51,994 nucleotides of DNA, taken from assembly GCA_020848935.1 (NCBI GenBank), contig JADLHF010000190.1, positions 1 to 51,994 of the forward strand. Direction: 5' to 3'. This document shows positions 29,279 to 39,571 of the stretch, piece by piece; within the stretch, counting starts at the first letter, position 1, and every line of letters starts with the position of its first letter. Both the position numbers and the translations under genes were made by a program. The DNA is from Acetobacteraceae bacterium. Lineage in GTDB: Bacteria > Pseudomonadota > Alphaproteobacteria > Acetobacterales > Acetobacteraceae. The notes below the pieces were generated by a model that was given only the letters and a program-made list of their open reading frames with translations, searched no databases and had not been told where the DNA came from.

Positions 29279-29755
29279 CTAGCCCTCGAAGCGGGCGAGG
29301 TGGGCGCGGTTTTCCGGTTTGGCATTCTGCCGGGCCGCCGCCTTGGCCACCACCGAGGCGATGCCGGCGGGCGGGTAGTCCTGTTGGGCCAGGGCGAGGC
29401 CGCGGTCGAACACCTCGAAATAATGCGCGATCAGGCCGTCTTGCAGCCGGAAGCGGCTGATGCCCTCGAACAGCACCGGCTTGCCCTCGGCGCCGGGGCG
29501 GCGGGAGGCATAGCTGAAGCGCCAGCGCGCGTAGCCCAGGTCGCCGGCGTGGAGCGGCTCGGTGAACTCCCACCAGTAGTCGCGCCCGCCGTCGTGGAAG
29601 CGCTGCAGCATCGCCGCGATCGCCGGGCGGCCGGGATGGGGGCCGAAGAAGCCGTCCTCATAGACCCCGTCCGGGGTGAACAGCGCGGCCAGCCCGGCGC
29701 CGTCATTGCTGCGCACCGCGTCGGCGAACCGCGCGAGCAGGGTGGGGAAATCCAT
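29279..29755 (-). CDS. SnoaL/NTF2-like nuclear transport factor 2 fold protein
   Basis: Small alpha+beta barrel protein of 158 residues with the SnoaL-like pattern: an N-terminal helix ending in LAALFTPDGVYEDG (about 22-35), a GRPAIAAMLQRF helix and strands ending in ISRFRLQDGLIAHYFEVFD (about 99-117). Family members include polyketide cyclases, ketosteroid isomerases and stress proteins of unknown role. No partner is evident. It lies 37 bp upstream of gltX on the same strand and could be co-transcribed with it. Confidence 0.7.
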   Translation of the reverse strand: MDFPTLLARFADAVRSNDGAGLAALFTPDGVYEDGFFGPHPGRPAIAAMLQRFHDGGRDYWWEFTEPLHAGDLGYARWRFSYASRRPGAEGKPVLFEGISRFRLQDGLIAHYFEVFDRGLALAQQDYPPAGIASVVAKAAARQNAKPENRAHLARFEG

Positions 29756-29831
29756 CCGGGCCTCCTGTTTCGGTCACGACCGGCAACGAAAGCGGCGTGA
29801 CGGACCCTGTCGTGCCGCGTAGCGTGGCGCA

Positions 29832-32003
29832 ATGCAACTGCCCGCGCGCCTGTCCCCGCTTGCCCGGCTGTCCGCGCTGGCCGATGCCGAGCGGGGGCGG
29901 TTCGCGCCGTTCCTGGCGATCGCGCTGGCTGCCGGGGCGGCGCTGTACTACGTGCTGGCGGCCGAGCCCGGCTGGCGCACCGGCCCGGCGATGGCAACCG
30001 GCGGCATGACGCTGGTGCTGCTGGGCCGCCGCCATCGCGGCGTGCTGGCCCTGGGCCTGCTGGTCGCCGCGTGCGGGATCGGGTTCAGCGCGGCGCAATG
30101 GGCCACCGGCCGCGCGCCACCGCAGCCGGGCCTGCCGACGCGCGCGACCATCGTCACCGGGAGTGTCGCCATGGTGGAGCCGCTGCCCAAGGGACGGCGC
30201 GTCACCCTGGCCGCGCCCCGGCTGGGCGATGCTGCCCCGCTTTCGCGCACCCTGCGCATCCGCCTGCGCGCCGATGATCCCGTGGTGGCCGTACCCGGCG
30301 ACACCTTGCGGGTGCGCGCCATGCTGATGGCGCCGTCCGGCGCGCCGTTGCCAGGCGGGTGGGACATCCAGTTCGACGCGTACCACACCGGTGGCGGCGG
30401 CTTCGGCTACGCGCTGAACCCGGCCGAGCGCCTGGCCAGCGCGCCGCCCACCGGGCTGAAGCCGCGCATGCGGGCGTTGCAGGAGGCGATGATGGCGCGC
30501 ATCCACGCCGCCCTGCCGGGGCCGATCGGCCGGCTGGCGGCGGGACTGATGGTGGGCGGCGCCGGGGCCATCGCGCCGGAGGACCAGGCGGCGTTTCGCG
30601 GCGCCGGGCTGTCGCACCTGCTCGCCATCTCCGGCCTGCACCTGGGCATTGCCATGGGGCTGGTGTTCGCCGCCGTGCGGCTGGTGCTGGCGGCGTGCCA
30701 ATGGACCGCGCTGCGCCTGCCGACCAAGGCGATTGCGGCGGTGTGCGCGCTGGCCGCGGGCGGGTTCTACACGCTGCTGACCGGCGCCCAGGTGCCGATG
30801 CTGCGCTGCTTCGCCGCCGCCTGCCTGGTCACGCTGGCCATCCTGGCTGGGCGGCGCGCAATATCGTTGCGTGCCTGGGCCCTGGCGCTGGTCGCGGTGC
30901 TGCTGGCCGCCCCGTACGAGGTGGTGCGGGTGAGCTTCCAGATGAGCTTCGCGGCCACGCTGGCGCTGATCGCGGGGTTCGAGGCGCTGCGCCCGTGGCT
31001 GACCGGGATCGCCGTCCAGGGCAGCCGACCGCGCCGTGCGCTGGCGTGGCTGGCCGCCCTGGTGCTGACCAGCGCCCTGGCGGGCACCGCCTCGGCACCC
31101 TATGGCGCCTATCATTTCGGCGCGGTCCAGTTGTACTACGTGATCGCCAACATGGCGGCCGTGCCGCTGACCTCGGTGCTGGTGATGCCGTCCGCGGTGC
31201 TGGCGATGCTGCTGATGCCGCTGCATCTGGAATGGCTGGCACTGGTGCCGATGGGCTGGGGGGTGGAGGGGTTGCGGACCATCGCCCGGACCGTCTCCGC
31301 CTGGCCGCAGGCGGTGGTGCCGGTGCCGCATATCGCGCCATGGGGCCTGGCCGCCTACAGCCTGGGCCTGGCGTGGCTGGCGCTGTGGCGCACCCGGCTG
31401 CGGCTGCTGGGCGTGCTGCCGATCGCCGCCGGACTGCTGTCGGCGCCGCTGTATCGGGCGCCGGACCTGCTGGTGTCCAGCGATGCACGGCTGATCGCGC
31501 TGCGGGCCGGCAGCGTGCTGTATGTCGAGCGCACCGGTTCCGCCTCGGGATTCGTGCTGGAGTCGTGGTTGCAGCATCTCGGCCTGCGCGATTGGCGGGC
31601 GATGCCGCCGGCCGGGGCGGCCAGCCCCGATGGCGCGGTGGCCTGCGCGGCGCGGGCCTGCACCCTGCGCCCGCGCGCCAATGGTCCCGCCGCGCTGCTG
31701 CTGCGCGGCCCGCCGGATGCCGATGCCTGCACGGCGGACCTGGCGGTCAGCGCCGAGCCGCTGCGGCTGGACTGCCCGGGGATGCCGGCGATCGACCGAT
31801 TCAGCGTCTGGCGCGAGGGCTCGCATGCCGCCTGGCTGGAGCCGGCAGGCCCGCGGATCATCAGTGACCGGCGGCTGCGCGGCGACCGGCCCTGGGTGAC
31901 GCCGCTGCCCACCCGCAACCGCCAGCCACCAGGGCCGCTGCTGCCGCCGGCCAGGGTCGACGAGCCCGCCGCCCGCTCAGGGGGCCAGGATGATCCGGAA
32001 TAG
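29832..32003 (+). CDS. comEC: ComEC/Rec2-family DNA uptake channel protein
   Basis: Predicted inner-membrane channel for single-stranded DNA in natural transformation; 723 residues. The N-terminal part has membrane segments and a soluble OB-like region (about 90-200). The competence domain follows, with LLAISGLHLGI near residue 262, the GAQVPMLR motif near 319 and SFQMSFAATLAL near 360. The C-terminal part (about 540-700) lacks the HxHxDH metal motif of the beta-lactamase-like domain found in some homologues. Its end overlaps the convergent GNAT gene by 27 bp. Confidence 0.88.
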   Translation: MQLPARLSPLARLSALADAERGRFAPFLAIALAAGAALYYVLAAEPGWRTGPAMATGGMTLVLLGRRHRGVLALGLLVAACGIGFSAAQWATGRAPPQPGLPTRATIVTGSVAMVEPLPKGRRVTLAAPRLGDAAPLSRTLRIRLRADDPVVAVPGDTLRVRAMLMAPSGAPLPGGWDIQFDAYHTGGGGFGYALNPAERLASAPPTGLKPRMRALQEAMMARIHAALPGPIGRLAAGLMVGGAGAIAPEDQAAFRGAGLSHLLAISGLHLGIAMGLVFAAVRLVLAACQWTALRLPTKAIAAVCALAAGGFYTLLTGAQVPMLRCFAAACLVTLAILAGRRAISLRAWALALVAVLLAAPYEVVRVSFQMSFAATLALIAGFEALRPWLTGIAVQGSRPRRALAWLAALVLTSALAGTASAPYGAYHFGAVQLYYVIANMAAVPLTSVLVMPSAVLAMLLMPLHLEWLALVPMGWGVEGLRTIARTVSAWPQAVVPVPHIAPWGLAAYSLGLAWLALWRTRLRLLGVLPIAAGLLSAPLYRAPDLLVSSDARLIALRAGSVLYVERTGSASGFVLESWLQHLGLRDWRAMPPAGAASPDGAVACAARACTLRPRANGPAALLLRGPPDADACTADLAVSAEPLRLDCPGMPAIDRFSVWREGSHAAWLEPAGPRIISDRRLRGDRPWVTPLPTRNRQPPGPLLPPARVDEPAARSGGQDDPE

Positions 32004-32528
32004 CAGCTTCTCCTTCCCCGGCCGCAGATCGTCGGGTGCGCGCGACACCAGCGTGCCGCCATTGGCCTCGATCACCTTCTGCGACGGCCGGTTGTCGTCG
32101 TCGCAGGTCAGATCGACATGGCGCAGCCCGGCGTCGGCGGCATGGGGCAGGATCTCCCGCAGCGCCTGGGTGGCATAGCCCAGCCGCCGCTTCCAGGGCA
32201 CCACGGCATAGCCGATATGGCCCTCGACATACGATGGCAGTTCCTCGGTGCCGGGGACGTATCGCAGGCTGACGGTGCCGCAGAAGTCGCCATCCCACAG
32301 CCAGCGCACCAGCCCCGGCAGCCGCGGCACCACGCGCCCGTCGCCCAGGCTGATGGTGCCGCCGGGTTGGGTCAGGCCGCGCAGGAAGGCATCGGGGTCG
32401 GCGGCGATCGCCGCCAGGTATTCGCCGGACACGTCGCGCAGCGTGTTGGGCGACCAGCCCTGGCGCAGGGCGGCGACATAGCCGTCGAGATACGGCGCCG
32501 CCGGCACGACCAGGCTGAGGCCGCTCAT
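31977..32528 (-). CDS. GNAT-family N-acetyltransferase
   Basis: Acetyl-CoA-dependent acetyltransferase of 183 residues. The acetyl-CoA motif A is [20 protein letters not shown] near 107-126, preceded by strand GTVSLRYV, and followed by [13 protein letters not shown], a typical motif B. The substrate is unknown; the type is close to small-molecule or aminoglycoside-like GNATs. It overlaps lexA by 4 bp (ATGA), so it is probably co-transcribed with lexA and may be SOS-inducible through the same promoter. It also overlaps the 3' end of comEC on the other strand. Confidence 0.8.
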   Translation of the reverse strand: MSGLSLVVPAAPYLDGYVAALRQGWSPNTLRDVSGEYLAAIAADPDAFLRGLTQPGGTISLGDGRVVPRLPGLVRWLWDGDFCGTVSLRYVPGTEELPSYVEGHIGYAVVPWKRRLGYATQALREILPHAADAGLRHVDLTCDDDNRPSQKVIEANGGTLVSRAPDDLRPGKEKLLFRIILAP

Positions 32529-33241
32529 TGGTATTGGCGCAGCAGCCCCACCAGCCGGCCCTGCACCCGCACCCGGTCGGCCGGGAAGATGCGGGTTTCA
32601 TGGCGAGGATTGGCCGGTTCCAGCGCGATCGAGGCACCGCGCCGGCGCAGCCGCTTCAGCGTCACCTCGCCGTCATCGACCAGCGCGACGACGATCTGGC
32701 CGCTGTCGGCGGTGTCGGCGCGGCGGATGATCACGGTGTCGCCGTCCAGGATGCCGGCCTCGATCATCGAATCGCCGGCGACCTCCAGCGCGTAGTGCTC
32801 GCCGCCGGCCACCAGCGACATCGGCACCTCGACATGGTCGCGGCTGTCGCGCATGGCCTCGATCGGCAGGCCGGCGGCGATGCGGCCGTACATCGGCAAC
32901 TGCACCGCACCGGCCGAATCGGCGGCCTTCACGCCGGGCAGCCGGGTGGAGAAATCACCGCGGATCACGTTCGGCGCGAAGGCCGACACGCCCCGCGCCG
33001 CGGCCTCGGCCGGGCGGTTGGCCATGTCGTCGGGCATCCGCACGACTTCAAGGGCGCGCGCGCGGTTGTGCCGTCGCGACAGGAAACCGCGCTCCTCCAG
33101 CGCCGAGATCAGCCGGTGGATGCCGGACTTGGATTTCAGATGGAGCGCGTCCTTCATCTCCTCGAAGCTCGGCGAAAAACCGGTGGCCTTCAGGTGCCGG
33201 TCGATAAATACCAGCAGCTCGTGCTGTTTGCGGGTCAACAT
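32525..33241 (-). CDS. lexA: LexA repressor
   Basis: SOS regulator, 238 residues. An N-terminal winged-helix DNA-binding domain (1-70, LTRKQHELL) is followed by a hinge and the S24 self-cleavage domain. The cleavage site is A123-G124 in [11 protein letters not shown] and the catalytic dyad is S158 (AGDSMIEAG) and K196 (VTLKRL). I chose the ATG at 33241 because LexA proteins begin MLTRKQ; a GTG five codons upstream is possible. A LexA box lies 75 bp upstream, so the gene should be autoregulated together with the overlapping GNAT gene. Confidence 0.95.
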   Translation of the reverse strand: MLTRKQHELLVFIDRHLKATGFSPSFEEMKDALHLKSKSGIHRLISALEERGFLSRRHNRARALEVVRMPDDMANRPAEAAARGVSAFAPNVIRGDFSTRLPGVKAADSAGAVQLPMYGRIAAGLPIEAMRDSRDHVEVPMSLVAGGEHYALEVAGDSMIEAGILDGDTVIIRRADTADSGQIVVALVDDGEVTLKRLRRRGASIALEPANPRHETRIFPADRVRVQGRLVGLLRQYQ

Positions 33242-33291
33242 GCGCGGCAATCCCACCCCGTGGACAACTGGTGCATCACGTCACTGACTCA

Positions 33292-33306
33292 GAACAAATC
33301 AGCAAC
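33292..33306. promoter_or_regulatory. Possible second, degenerate LexA box
   Basis: GAAC-N7-CAAC differs at one position from the direct-repeat SOS box and lies 51 bp before the lexA start. It may be a weak second operator. Confidence 0.35.
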
Positions 33307-33315
33307 AGTGCTCAT

Positions 33316-33330
33316 GTTCTACAAAGGTTC
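33316..33330. promoter_or_regulatory. SOS box (LexA operator) of lexA
   Basis: GTTC TACAAAG GTTC is an exact GTTC-N7-GTTC direct repeat, the LexA operator known for alphaproteobacteria, 75 bp upstream of the lexA ATG. Confidence 0.85.
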
Positions 33331-33341
33331 TCACGCGTCGG

Positions 33342-33389
33342 TCAAGCACCATCTCAAGCACCATCTCAAGCGCCATCTCAAGCGCCGTC
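33342..33389. repeat. 12-bp tandem repeat, four units, between moeA and lexA
   Basis: Four units of TCAAGCRCCRTC. Units 1-2 are identical and units 3-4 vary by one or two bases. The last unit runs into the moeA stop codon (33389-33391). It lies just beyond the SOS box. Confidence 0.85.
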
Positions 33390-34594
33390 TAGAGCCCCAG
33401 CGCATCCAGCCGGATCACCGGCACCGCTGCGCCGGCCGCCAGCGCCGGTGCGTGCGGCGCGCGCAGGATCAGGGCGTCGGCCTGCGCCATCGTGCGCAGC
33501 AACGAGGAGTCCTGGCGGGCGAAGGCGGTGGCAACCAGCCCGCCGTCGCCGTCCAGCGACAATGTGGCGCGCAGGTGATCGGCCCGCCGGTCATTGGCCG
33601 CCAGCGCCGCGCCCAGTCGCGCCGGGACGGTGGGCGGCGCGCTTGCCGGCAGTCCGCCAAGCTTCGCCAACGCCGGCACCAGGAACAGGATGGCGCAGAC
33701 CAGGGAGGAGACGGGATTGCCCGGCAGCCCGATCATCGCCACCTCGCCCAACCGGCCATGCATCAGCGGCTTGCCGGGCCGCATGGCGATCTGCCAGAAA
33801 TCCACCACCAGCCCGCGCGCGCCCAGCGCCTCCTGCACCAGGTCGTGCTCGCCGACACTGGCGCCGCCGCTGGTCACCAGCAGGTCCATGCCATGGACCG
33901 CATCCACCGTTGCCATCAACGCGGCGCGGTCGTCCGGCGCGATCGGCAACACCACCGCCTCGCCGCCGCAGGCGCGCACCAGGGCGGCCAGCGCGTGGCT
34001 GTTGGAACTGACGATCCCGCCGGGCGGGATCGGATCGCCGGGCAGGGCGATCTCGTCGCCGGTGGCCAGGATCGCCACGCGCGGGCGCCGGTGCACCGCG
34101 ACCCAGGGATGATTGCCCGCCGCGATCAGCCCGATATCGCGTGCATTCAAGCGCTTGCCGGGTGAAATCAACACATCCCCGACAGCGAAATCCTGACCGG
34201 CGCGGCGGATGTGCCGGCCCGGTGTCGCCGCCTCGTTCACCGTGACGCTATCCCCGTCGCGCGCCGCATCCTCCTGCAACAGGACGGTGTCGGCACCTGC
34301 CGGGACAACGCTGCCGGTGAACAGCCGCAATGCCTCCCCCGCTGCCAGCGTGCCGTCCCAGGGATGGCCCGCCGGGGCCGCGCCGACCACGCGCAGGCGC
34401 GCGCCCAGCCCGCCATCGGCCGCGCGCAGGGCGTAGCCGTCCATCGCCGAGACGTCGCGCGGCGGCTGGGTCAGCCTGGCGGTCACCGGGGCGGCCAGCA
34501 CGCGGCCCCAGGCCTCGGCCAGCGGCACGATCTCGGCCGGCGTCGGCGACAGCGCCGCCAGGATGCGGCCACGGGCTTCCTCCACCGGGATCAT
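33389..34594 (-). CDS. moeA: Molybdopterin molybdenumtransferase MoeA
   Basis: Inserts molybdate into adenylylated molybdopterin; 401 residues in the usual MoeA layout. The N-terminal motif VSAMDGYALR (48-57), the GSVVPAGADTVLLQED segment (95-109), the TGDEI loop near 178-182 and the MPT-binding TSGGASVGEHD (241-251) are all present, with GLPGNPVSS further on. It lies 6 bp after moaC on the same strand. The molybdenum hydroxylase at 39572-41956 would use this cofactor. Confidence 0.94.
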   Translation of the reverse strand: MIPVEEARGRILAALSPTPAEIVPLAEAWGRVLAAPVTARLTQPPRDVSAMDGYALRAADGGLGARLRVVGAAPAGHPWDGTLAAGEALRLFTGSVVPAGADTVLLQEDAARDGDSVTVNEAATPGRHIRRAGQDFAVGDVLISPGKRLNARDIGLIAAGNHPWVAVHRRPRVAILATGDEIALPGDPIPPGGIVSSNSHALAALVRACGGEAVVLPIAPDDRAALMATVDAVHGMDLLVTSGGASVGEHDLVQEALGARGLVVDFWQIAMRPGKPLMHGRLGEVAMIGLPGNPVSSLVCAILFLVPALAKLGGLPASAPPTVPARLGAALAANDRRADHLRATLSLDGDGGLVATAFARQDSSLLRTMAQADALILRAPHAPALAAGAAVPVIRLDALGL

Positions 34595-34600
34595 GCCGCA

Positions 34601-35077
34601 CTACTCCTGTTTGAAATCGCCGGATTTTCCGCCGGACTTCGCCACCACGCGCAGCCCCTCGATGCGCATGCCGCGATCCACAGCCTTGCACATGTCATAG
34701 ACGGTCAATGCCGCCACCGACGCCGCCGTCAGCGCCTCCATCTCCACGCCGGTCTGGCCGGTGGTGCGCACGGTCGCCGCAATCGCGACGCTGTCCTCGC
34801 CCGCCGCCTCAAGTTCGACCGCCACGGCGGTGATCGGCAGCGGATGGCACAGCGGAATCAACTCGGCAGTGCGCTTGGCCGCCATGATGCCGGCCAGCCG
34901 CGCCACGCCGAGCACGTCGCCCTTCTTTGCCGAGCCCGCGCGGATCATCGCCAGCGTCGCCGGCAGCATCACCACGCGAACCCGCGCCGTTGCGCTGCGA
35001 TCGGTGATCGGCTTGGCACCGACATCGACCATCACCGCGCGGCCTTCGGCGTCGAAATGGGTCAGCTTGTCGCTCAT
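34601..35077 (-). CDS. moaC: Cyclic pyranopterin monophosphate synthase MoaC
   Basis: Second enzyme of molybdenum cofactor synthesis, 158 residues. It has the N-terminal [15 protein letters not shown], the [14 protein letters not shown] segment, the active-site LCHPLPIT near 95-102, the GVEMEALTA helix near 128 and a conserved KSGGKSG near the end. It shares an ATGA overlap with trpC, which couples cofactor and tryptophan genes in one transcript, an arrangement I know from other alphaproteobacteria. Confidence 0.95.
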   Translation of the reverse strand: MSDKLTHFDAEGRAVMVDVGAKPITDRSATARVRVVMLPATLAMIRAGSAKKGDVLGVARLAGIMAAKRTAELIPLCHPLPITAVAVELEAAGEDSVAIAATVRTTGQTGVEMEALTAASVAALTVYDMCKAVDRGMRIEGLRVVAKSGGKSGDFKQE

Positions 35078-35864
35078 CCCCGGAGCAACGCCCGCGTCGC
35101 CTCGGCGAGGTCCTCCTGGCGCAGCAGGCTTTCGCCGACCAGGAAACGGCGAACCCCGTGCCCGGCAATGCGCGCCAGGTCGGCGTGCTGCCTGTAGCCG
35201 CTCTCGCCCACGATCACGCGGTCGGCCGGCACGCGCTTGGCCAATTCCACCGTTGTCTCAAGGCTGGTTTGCATGGTTCTGAGATTGCGGTTGTTGATGC
35301 CGATCAGCCGTGTCTGCAACCGCAGCGCCCGCTCCAGTTCCGCGGCGTCGTGCGATTCGGCCAGCACATCCATGCCAAGCTCGAAGGCCCGTGCCTCCAT
35401 CTCCGCCGCCTGGGCGTCCGACAGCACCGCCAGGATCAGCAGGATGCAATCCGCCCCCAGCGCCCGGCTTTCGTCGATCTGCCAGGGATCGACCATGAAA
35501 TCCTTGCGCAGCACCGGCAGGTCGCAGCCCGCCCGGGCGGAAACCAGGTCGGCATCCCGGCCGCGGAAATACGGCGCATCGGTCAGCACCGACAGGCATG
35601 CCGCCCCGCCGCGCCGATAGGCCGCCGCCAGCTCCGCCGGATCGAAATCCGGCCGGATATCGCCGCCGGAGGGCGAGGCGCGCTTGATCTCGGCGATAAT
35701 GCCATATCCACCCTCCGCCACGGCCCGATCCAGCGCCGTCGCAAAGCCGCGTGGGGCAGGGGCGGCGACCAGCCGCGCCCGCAGATCACCGCCGGCGGCA
35801 CGCCGCCGCGCCACCTCGGCAGCGGTGTCGGCACAGATGCGCCGCAGGATATCGGGCGGGCCAT

Positions 35865-35868
<4 letters not shown>
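35074..35868 (-). CDS. trpC: Indole-3-glycerol phosphate synthase
   Basis: Fourth step of tryptophan synthesis from chorismate, closing the indole ring; 264 residues, TIM barrel. The catalytic E60 and K62 are in [12 protein letters not shown] (58-69), with [12 protein letters not shown] near 118, [10 protein letters not shown] near 190 and VGESGYR near 220. This is the monofunctional form without a TrpF domain. It overlaps trpD and moaC by 4 bp each. Confidence 0.95.
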
Positions 35869-36902
<1,034 letters not shown>

Positions 36903-36906
36903 GGGA

Positions 36907-37500
36907 TCAGGCCGCCCGGGACGGGGTGTTCAGCCCGCGGGCGATATCGAGGAAATTCTTCAGGATGGCATGGCCGTGCTGGCTGGCGATGCTCTCGGGA
37001 TGGAACTGCACCCCGAACACCGGCAGGCTGCGGTGGCGCATGCCCATGATGATGCCGTCGGCATGCGCCGTCGCCTCCAGCACCGCCGGCAGCGTCTCGG
37101 CGCGCAGGATCAGGCTGTGATAGCGCGTCGCCTGGAACGGCGAGGGTACGCCGGCGAAGATATCGCTGCCGTCATGGGTGATGGCACTCAACTTGCCGTG
37201 CATCGGCAACGGCGCGCGCACCACCTCGGCCCCGAAGGCCTGGCCGATCGCCTGGTGGCCGAGGCAGACGCCCAGGATCGGGATGCGCCCGGCGGCGGCG
37301 GCGATCAGGTCCAGGCAGATGCCGGCCTGGTTCGGCGTGCACGGCCCTGGCGACAGCACGATCGCCTCCGGCGCCAGCGCCATCGCCTGTTCCACCGAGA
37401 GCTTGTCGTTGCGCCAGACCTGACAGCGCGCGCCGACGTCGCCCAGGAAGTGGACGAGGTTGAACGTGAAACTGTCGTAGTTGTCGATCAGCAGGATCAT
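36907..37500 (-). CDS. trpG: Anthranilate synthase glutamine amidotransferase component
   Basis: Supplies ammonia to TrpE for anthranilate synthesis; 197 residues, class I amidotransferase. The nucleophile is C79 in GVCLGHQ, and H167 and E169 are in QFHPESI. The N terminus [11 protein letters not shown] and [11 protein letters not shown] are typical. TrpG can also serve as PabA. The trpE gene, often directly upstream in relatives, is not in this window; instead a tandem repeat and a Flp pilin gene lie there. Confidence 0.95.
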   Translation of the reverse strand: MILLIDNYDSFTFNLVHFLGDVGARCQVWRNDKLSVEQAMALAPEAIVLSPGPCTPNQAGICLDLIAAAAGRIPILGVCLGHQAIGQAFGAEVVRAPLPMHGKLSAITHDGSDIFAGVPSPFQATRYHSLILRAETLPAVLEATAHADGIIMGMRHRSLPVFGVQFHPESIASQHGHAILKNFLDIARGLNTPSRAA

Positions 37501-37568
37501 GGTTCCGGCATCCTGGCCGAGCCCGCGGCAGGGGTCAATCGAGCCCGCCCGCCGCCACCGGCCCGCCG

Positions 37569-37632
37569 CCACCGGCGCGGCAGTCCACCGGCGCGGCAGT
37601 CCACCGGCGCGGCAGCCCACCGGCGCGGTAGT
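37569..37632. repeat. 16-bp tandem repeat, four units
   Basis: Four units of CCACCGGCGCGGYAGY lie between trpG and the divergent pilin gene. Units 1-2 are identical; units 3 and 4 each carry one change. Two longer imperfect copies of a CCCGCCGCCACCGG motif precede them. The array may affect the trpG promoter region. Confidence 0.85.
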
Positions 37633-37730
37633 CCAATTGTAACCACTATGCGCTAGGGTGGCGATCTCGACGTTTGTCACCGCGCCGGCATCCCACGGCA
37701 CGAGCGGCGCCGAGGGCAGGAGAGCCCAGA

Positions 37731-37895
37731 ATGAGCGCTGTCATCGCCCGATTGCGGACCGGGCTGGGGGATGTCCGCGGCGCCAGTGCCACCGAATACG
37801 CCATGATGGCGGGCGTTCTGGCTGTCGGCCTGGCCGCTGCCTTTTCCAGCCTGGCCAGCCGGCTGCGCGACGCCTTGAACACCCTGGCCTTCTGA
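37731..37895 (+). CDS. Flp/Fap-type pilin
   Basis: Type IVb (Tad) pilin of 54 residues. A basic N terminus is followed by the prepilin-peptidase site [11 protein letters not shown], in which cleavage after Gly leaves Glu at position 5 and Tyr at position 6. A hydrophobic helix ([19 protein letters not shown]) completes it. AGGAGAG at 37718-37724 marks the ATG at 37731. No tad assembly genes are nearby, so this is a solitary copy whose apparatus must be encoded elsewhere. Its stop codon touches a long hairpin. Confidence 0.85.
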   Translation: MSAVIARLRTGLGDVRGASATEYAMMAGVLAVGLAAAFSSLASRLRDALNTLAF

Positions 37896-38046
37896 TATCA
37901 GCCCGCGAAATGGCCGACTCTTCCGGCCGTTTCGCGGGCCGGTATCGCGCGCGGGGCTGGCGGGTGGCCGCGCGCAAAACAAGGACTCATGCCAGCCCGC
38001 GTTGACCCATGCTTCATGGGTCAACCTTTACGTGGGCTGATATGAG
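37892..38046 (+). repeat. GC-rich hairpin repeat, copy 2 (full form)
   Basis: Hairpin I has 23-nt arms (37894-37916 and 37924-37946) with 20 Watson-Crick pairs, two G-T pairs and one mismatch. A linker (37947-37985) carries GCGCGCGG and CCGCGCGC as inverted arms. Hairpin II (37986-38046) has a perfect 11-bp inner stem GTTGACCCATG/CATGGGTCAAC. One motif (CTSATATCAGCCCRCG or close variants) recurs four times, at both outer edges and both inner hairpin edges. Linker plus hairpin II recurs at 27017-27112. The element fills the space between the convergent flp and glpK genes and may end transcription of both. Confidence 0.75.
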
Positions 38047-38057
38047 CCGCCGGGCGG

Positions 38058-39563
38058 CTACCCGCCTTTGGCCAGGATCCGTTGCACCGCATCCCGCCAG
38101 CCGGCATAGCGCCGCGCCCGCTCCGCCGCCGCCATGCCCGGCACGAAGCGCCGCTGCAATGCCCAGGAGCGGGCGAACGCCGCCGGCTCCGGGCATGCCC
38201 CGGTGGCGTGCCCCGCCAGATAGGCCGCCCCCAGCGCGGTGGTCTCCTGCACCACCGGCCGATCGACCGGCGCGTCCAGCTGGTCGGCAAGGAACTGCAT
38301 GGTCCAGTCGCTCGCCACCATGCCGCCATCCACCCGCAGCACGGTCCGCGACGCCGGGTCGGCCGCACCGGGCCAATCCGCCTTCATCGCCGCGATCAGG
38401 TCGCGGGTCTGATACGCGACACTCTCCAGCGCGGCGCGCGCGAATTCCGCCGGACCGGAATTGCGGGTCAGGCCGAACATCGCCCCGCGCGCCTCGGCAT
38501 CCCACCACGGCGCACCCAGCCCGGTGAAGGCCGGCACCAGGTACACCAGTTGCGCCGGATCGGCCGAAGCCGCCAGCCGGCCGGCATCCTCGGCCGCCGC
38601 GATCATGCCGAGCCCGTCGCGCAGCCACTGCACCGCGGCGCCGGCGACGAAGATGGCCCCTTCCAGCGCATAGGTCCGCTTGCCGGCGAACTGGGCGGCC
38701 ACCGTGGTCAGCATCCGGTTGGCCGAGGCCACCGGCGCGTCCCCGGTATGCAGCAGCAGAAAGCAGCCGGTACCGTACGTGGATTTGACCATGCCCGGCG
38801 TGAAGCAGGCCTGGCCGATCATCGCCGCCTGCTGGTCGCCGGCGATGCCGGCGATGCGGATGCTGCCACCCAGCATCGCGGTGGCGCCGAAATCCCCGGC
38901 ACAATCGCCGATTTCGGGCAGCATCGCGGCCGGCACCCGGAACAGCTCCAGCATCGCCGGGTCCCACGCACCCCGGGCGATGTCGTAGAGCATCGTCCGG
39001 CTGGCATTGGTGGCATCGGTGCGGTGCACCCGCCCCTCGGTCAGGCGCCAGAGCAGCCAGGTATCGACCGTGCCGAAGGCCAGCCGCCCGGCTTCGGCAT
39101 CGGCGCGGGCGCCGGGCACGTTGTCCAGCAGCCAGGCGATCTTGCTGGCGCTGAAATACGGGTCCAGCAGCAGCCCGGTGCTGGCGCTCACCGCGGCCTC
39201 GTGCCCCGCCGCGCGCAGCGCCGCACAGATCGGCGCGGTACGCCGGTCCTGCCAGACGATGGCGCGATGGATCGGCCGGCCGGTGGCACGGTGCCAGACC
39301 AGCGTGGTCTCGCGCTGGTTGGTGATACCGATGCCGGCGACATCGGCGGGTGTGGCGCCGGCCAGCGCCATCGCCTCGCGCAGCACCGCCAGCGAATCGG
39401 CGAGCAGGTCCTCGGGTTCGTGCTCCACCCAGCCGCTGTCCGGGAAATGCTGGGCGAGGTCGCGCCGGGCCGTGGCCACCGGGGCCAGCGACGGCGCACG
39501 GAAGGCGATCGCCCTTGTGGAGGTGGTGCCCTGGTCGAGGCCGAGGATCAGGTCCCGCGCCAT
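38058..39563 (-). CDS. glpK: Glycerol kinase
   Basis: Phosphorylates glycerol to glycerol-3-phosphate; 501 residues, FGGY family. The N-terminal phosphate motif is [12 protein letters not shown] (6-17). Further family motifs are GITNQRETT and [32 protein letters not shown] and [12 protein letters not shown]. The ATG at 39563 is chosen because conserved sequence starts at [12 protein letters not shown]; the open frame upstream is a shadow. No glycerol transporter or GlpD gene is adjacent. Confidence 0.94.
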   Translation of the reverse strand: MARDLILGLDQGTTSTRAIAFRAPSLAPVATARRDLAQHFPDSGWVEHEPEDLLADSLAVLREAMALAGATPADVAGIGITNQRETTLVWHRATGRPIHRAIVWQDRRTAPICAALRAAGHEAAVSASTGLLLDPYFSASKIAWLLDNVPGARADAEAGRLAFGTVDTWLLWRLTEGRVHRTDATNASRTMLYDIARGAWDPAMLELFRVPAAMLPEIGDCAGDFGATAMLGGSIRIAGIAGDQQAAMIGQACFTPGMVKSTYGTGCFLLLHTGDAPVASANRMLTTVAAQFAGKRTYALEGAIFVAGAAVQWLRDGLGMIAAAEDAGRLAASADPAQLVYLVPAFTGLGAPWWDAEARGAMFGLTRNSGPAEFARAALESVAYQTRDLIAAMKADWPGAADPASRTVLRVDGGMVASDWTMQFLADQLDAPVDRPVVQETTALGAAYLAGHATGACPEPAAFARSWALQRRFVPGMAAAERARRYAGWRDAVQRILAKGG

Positions 39564-39571
39564 CGCCAGGC

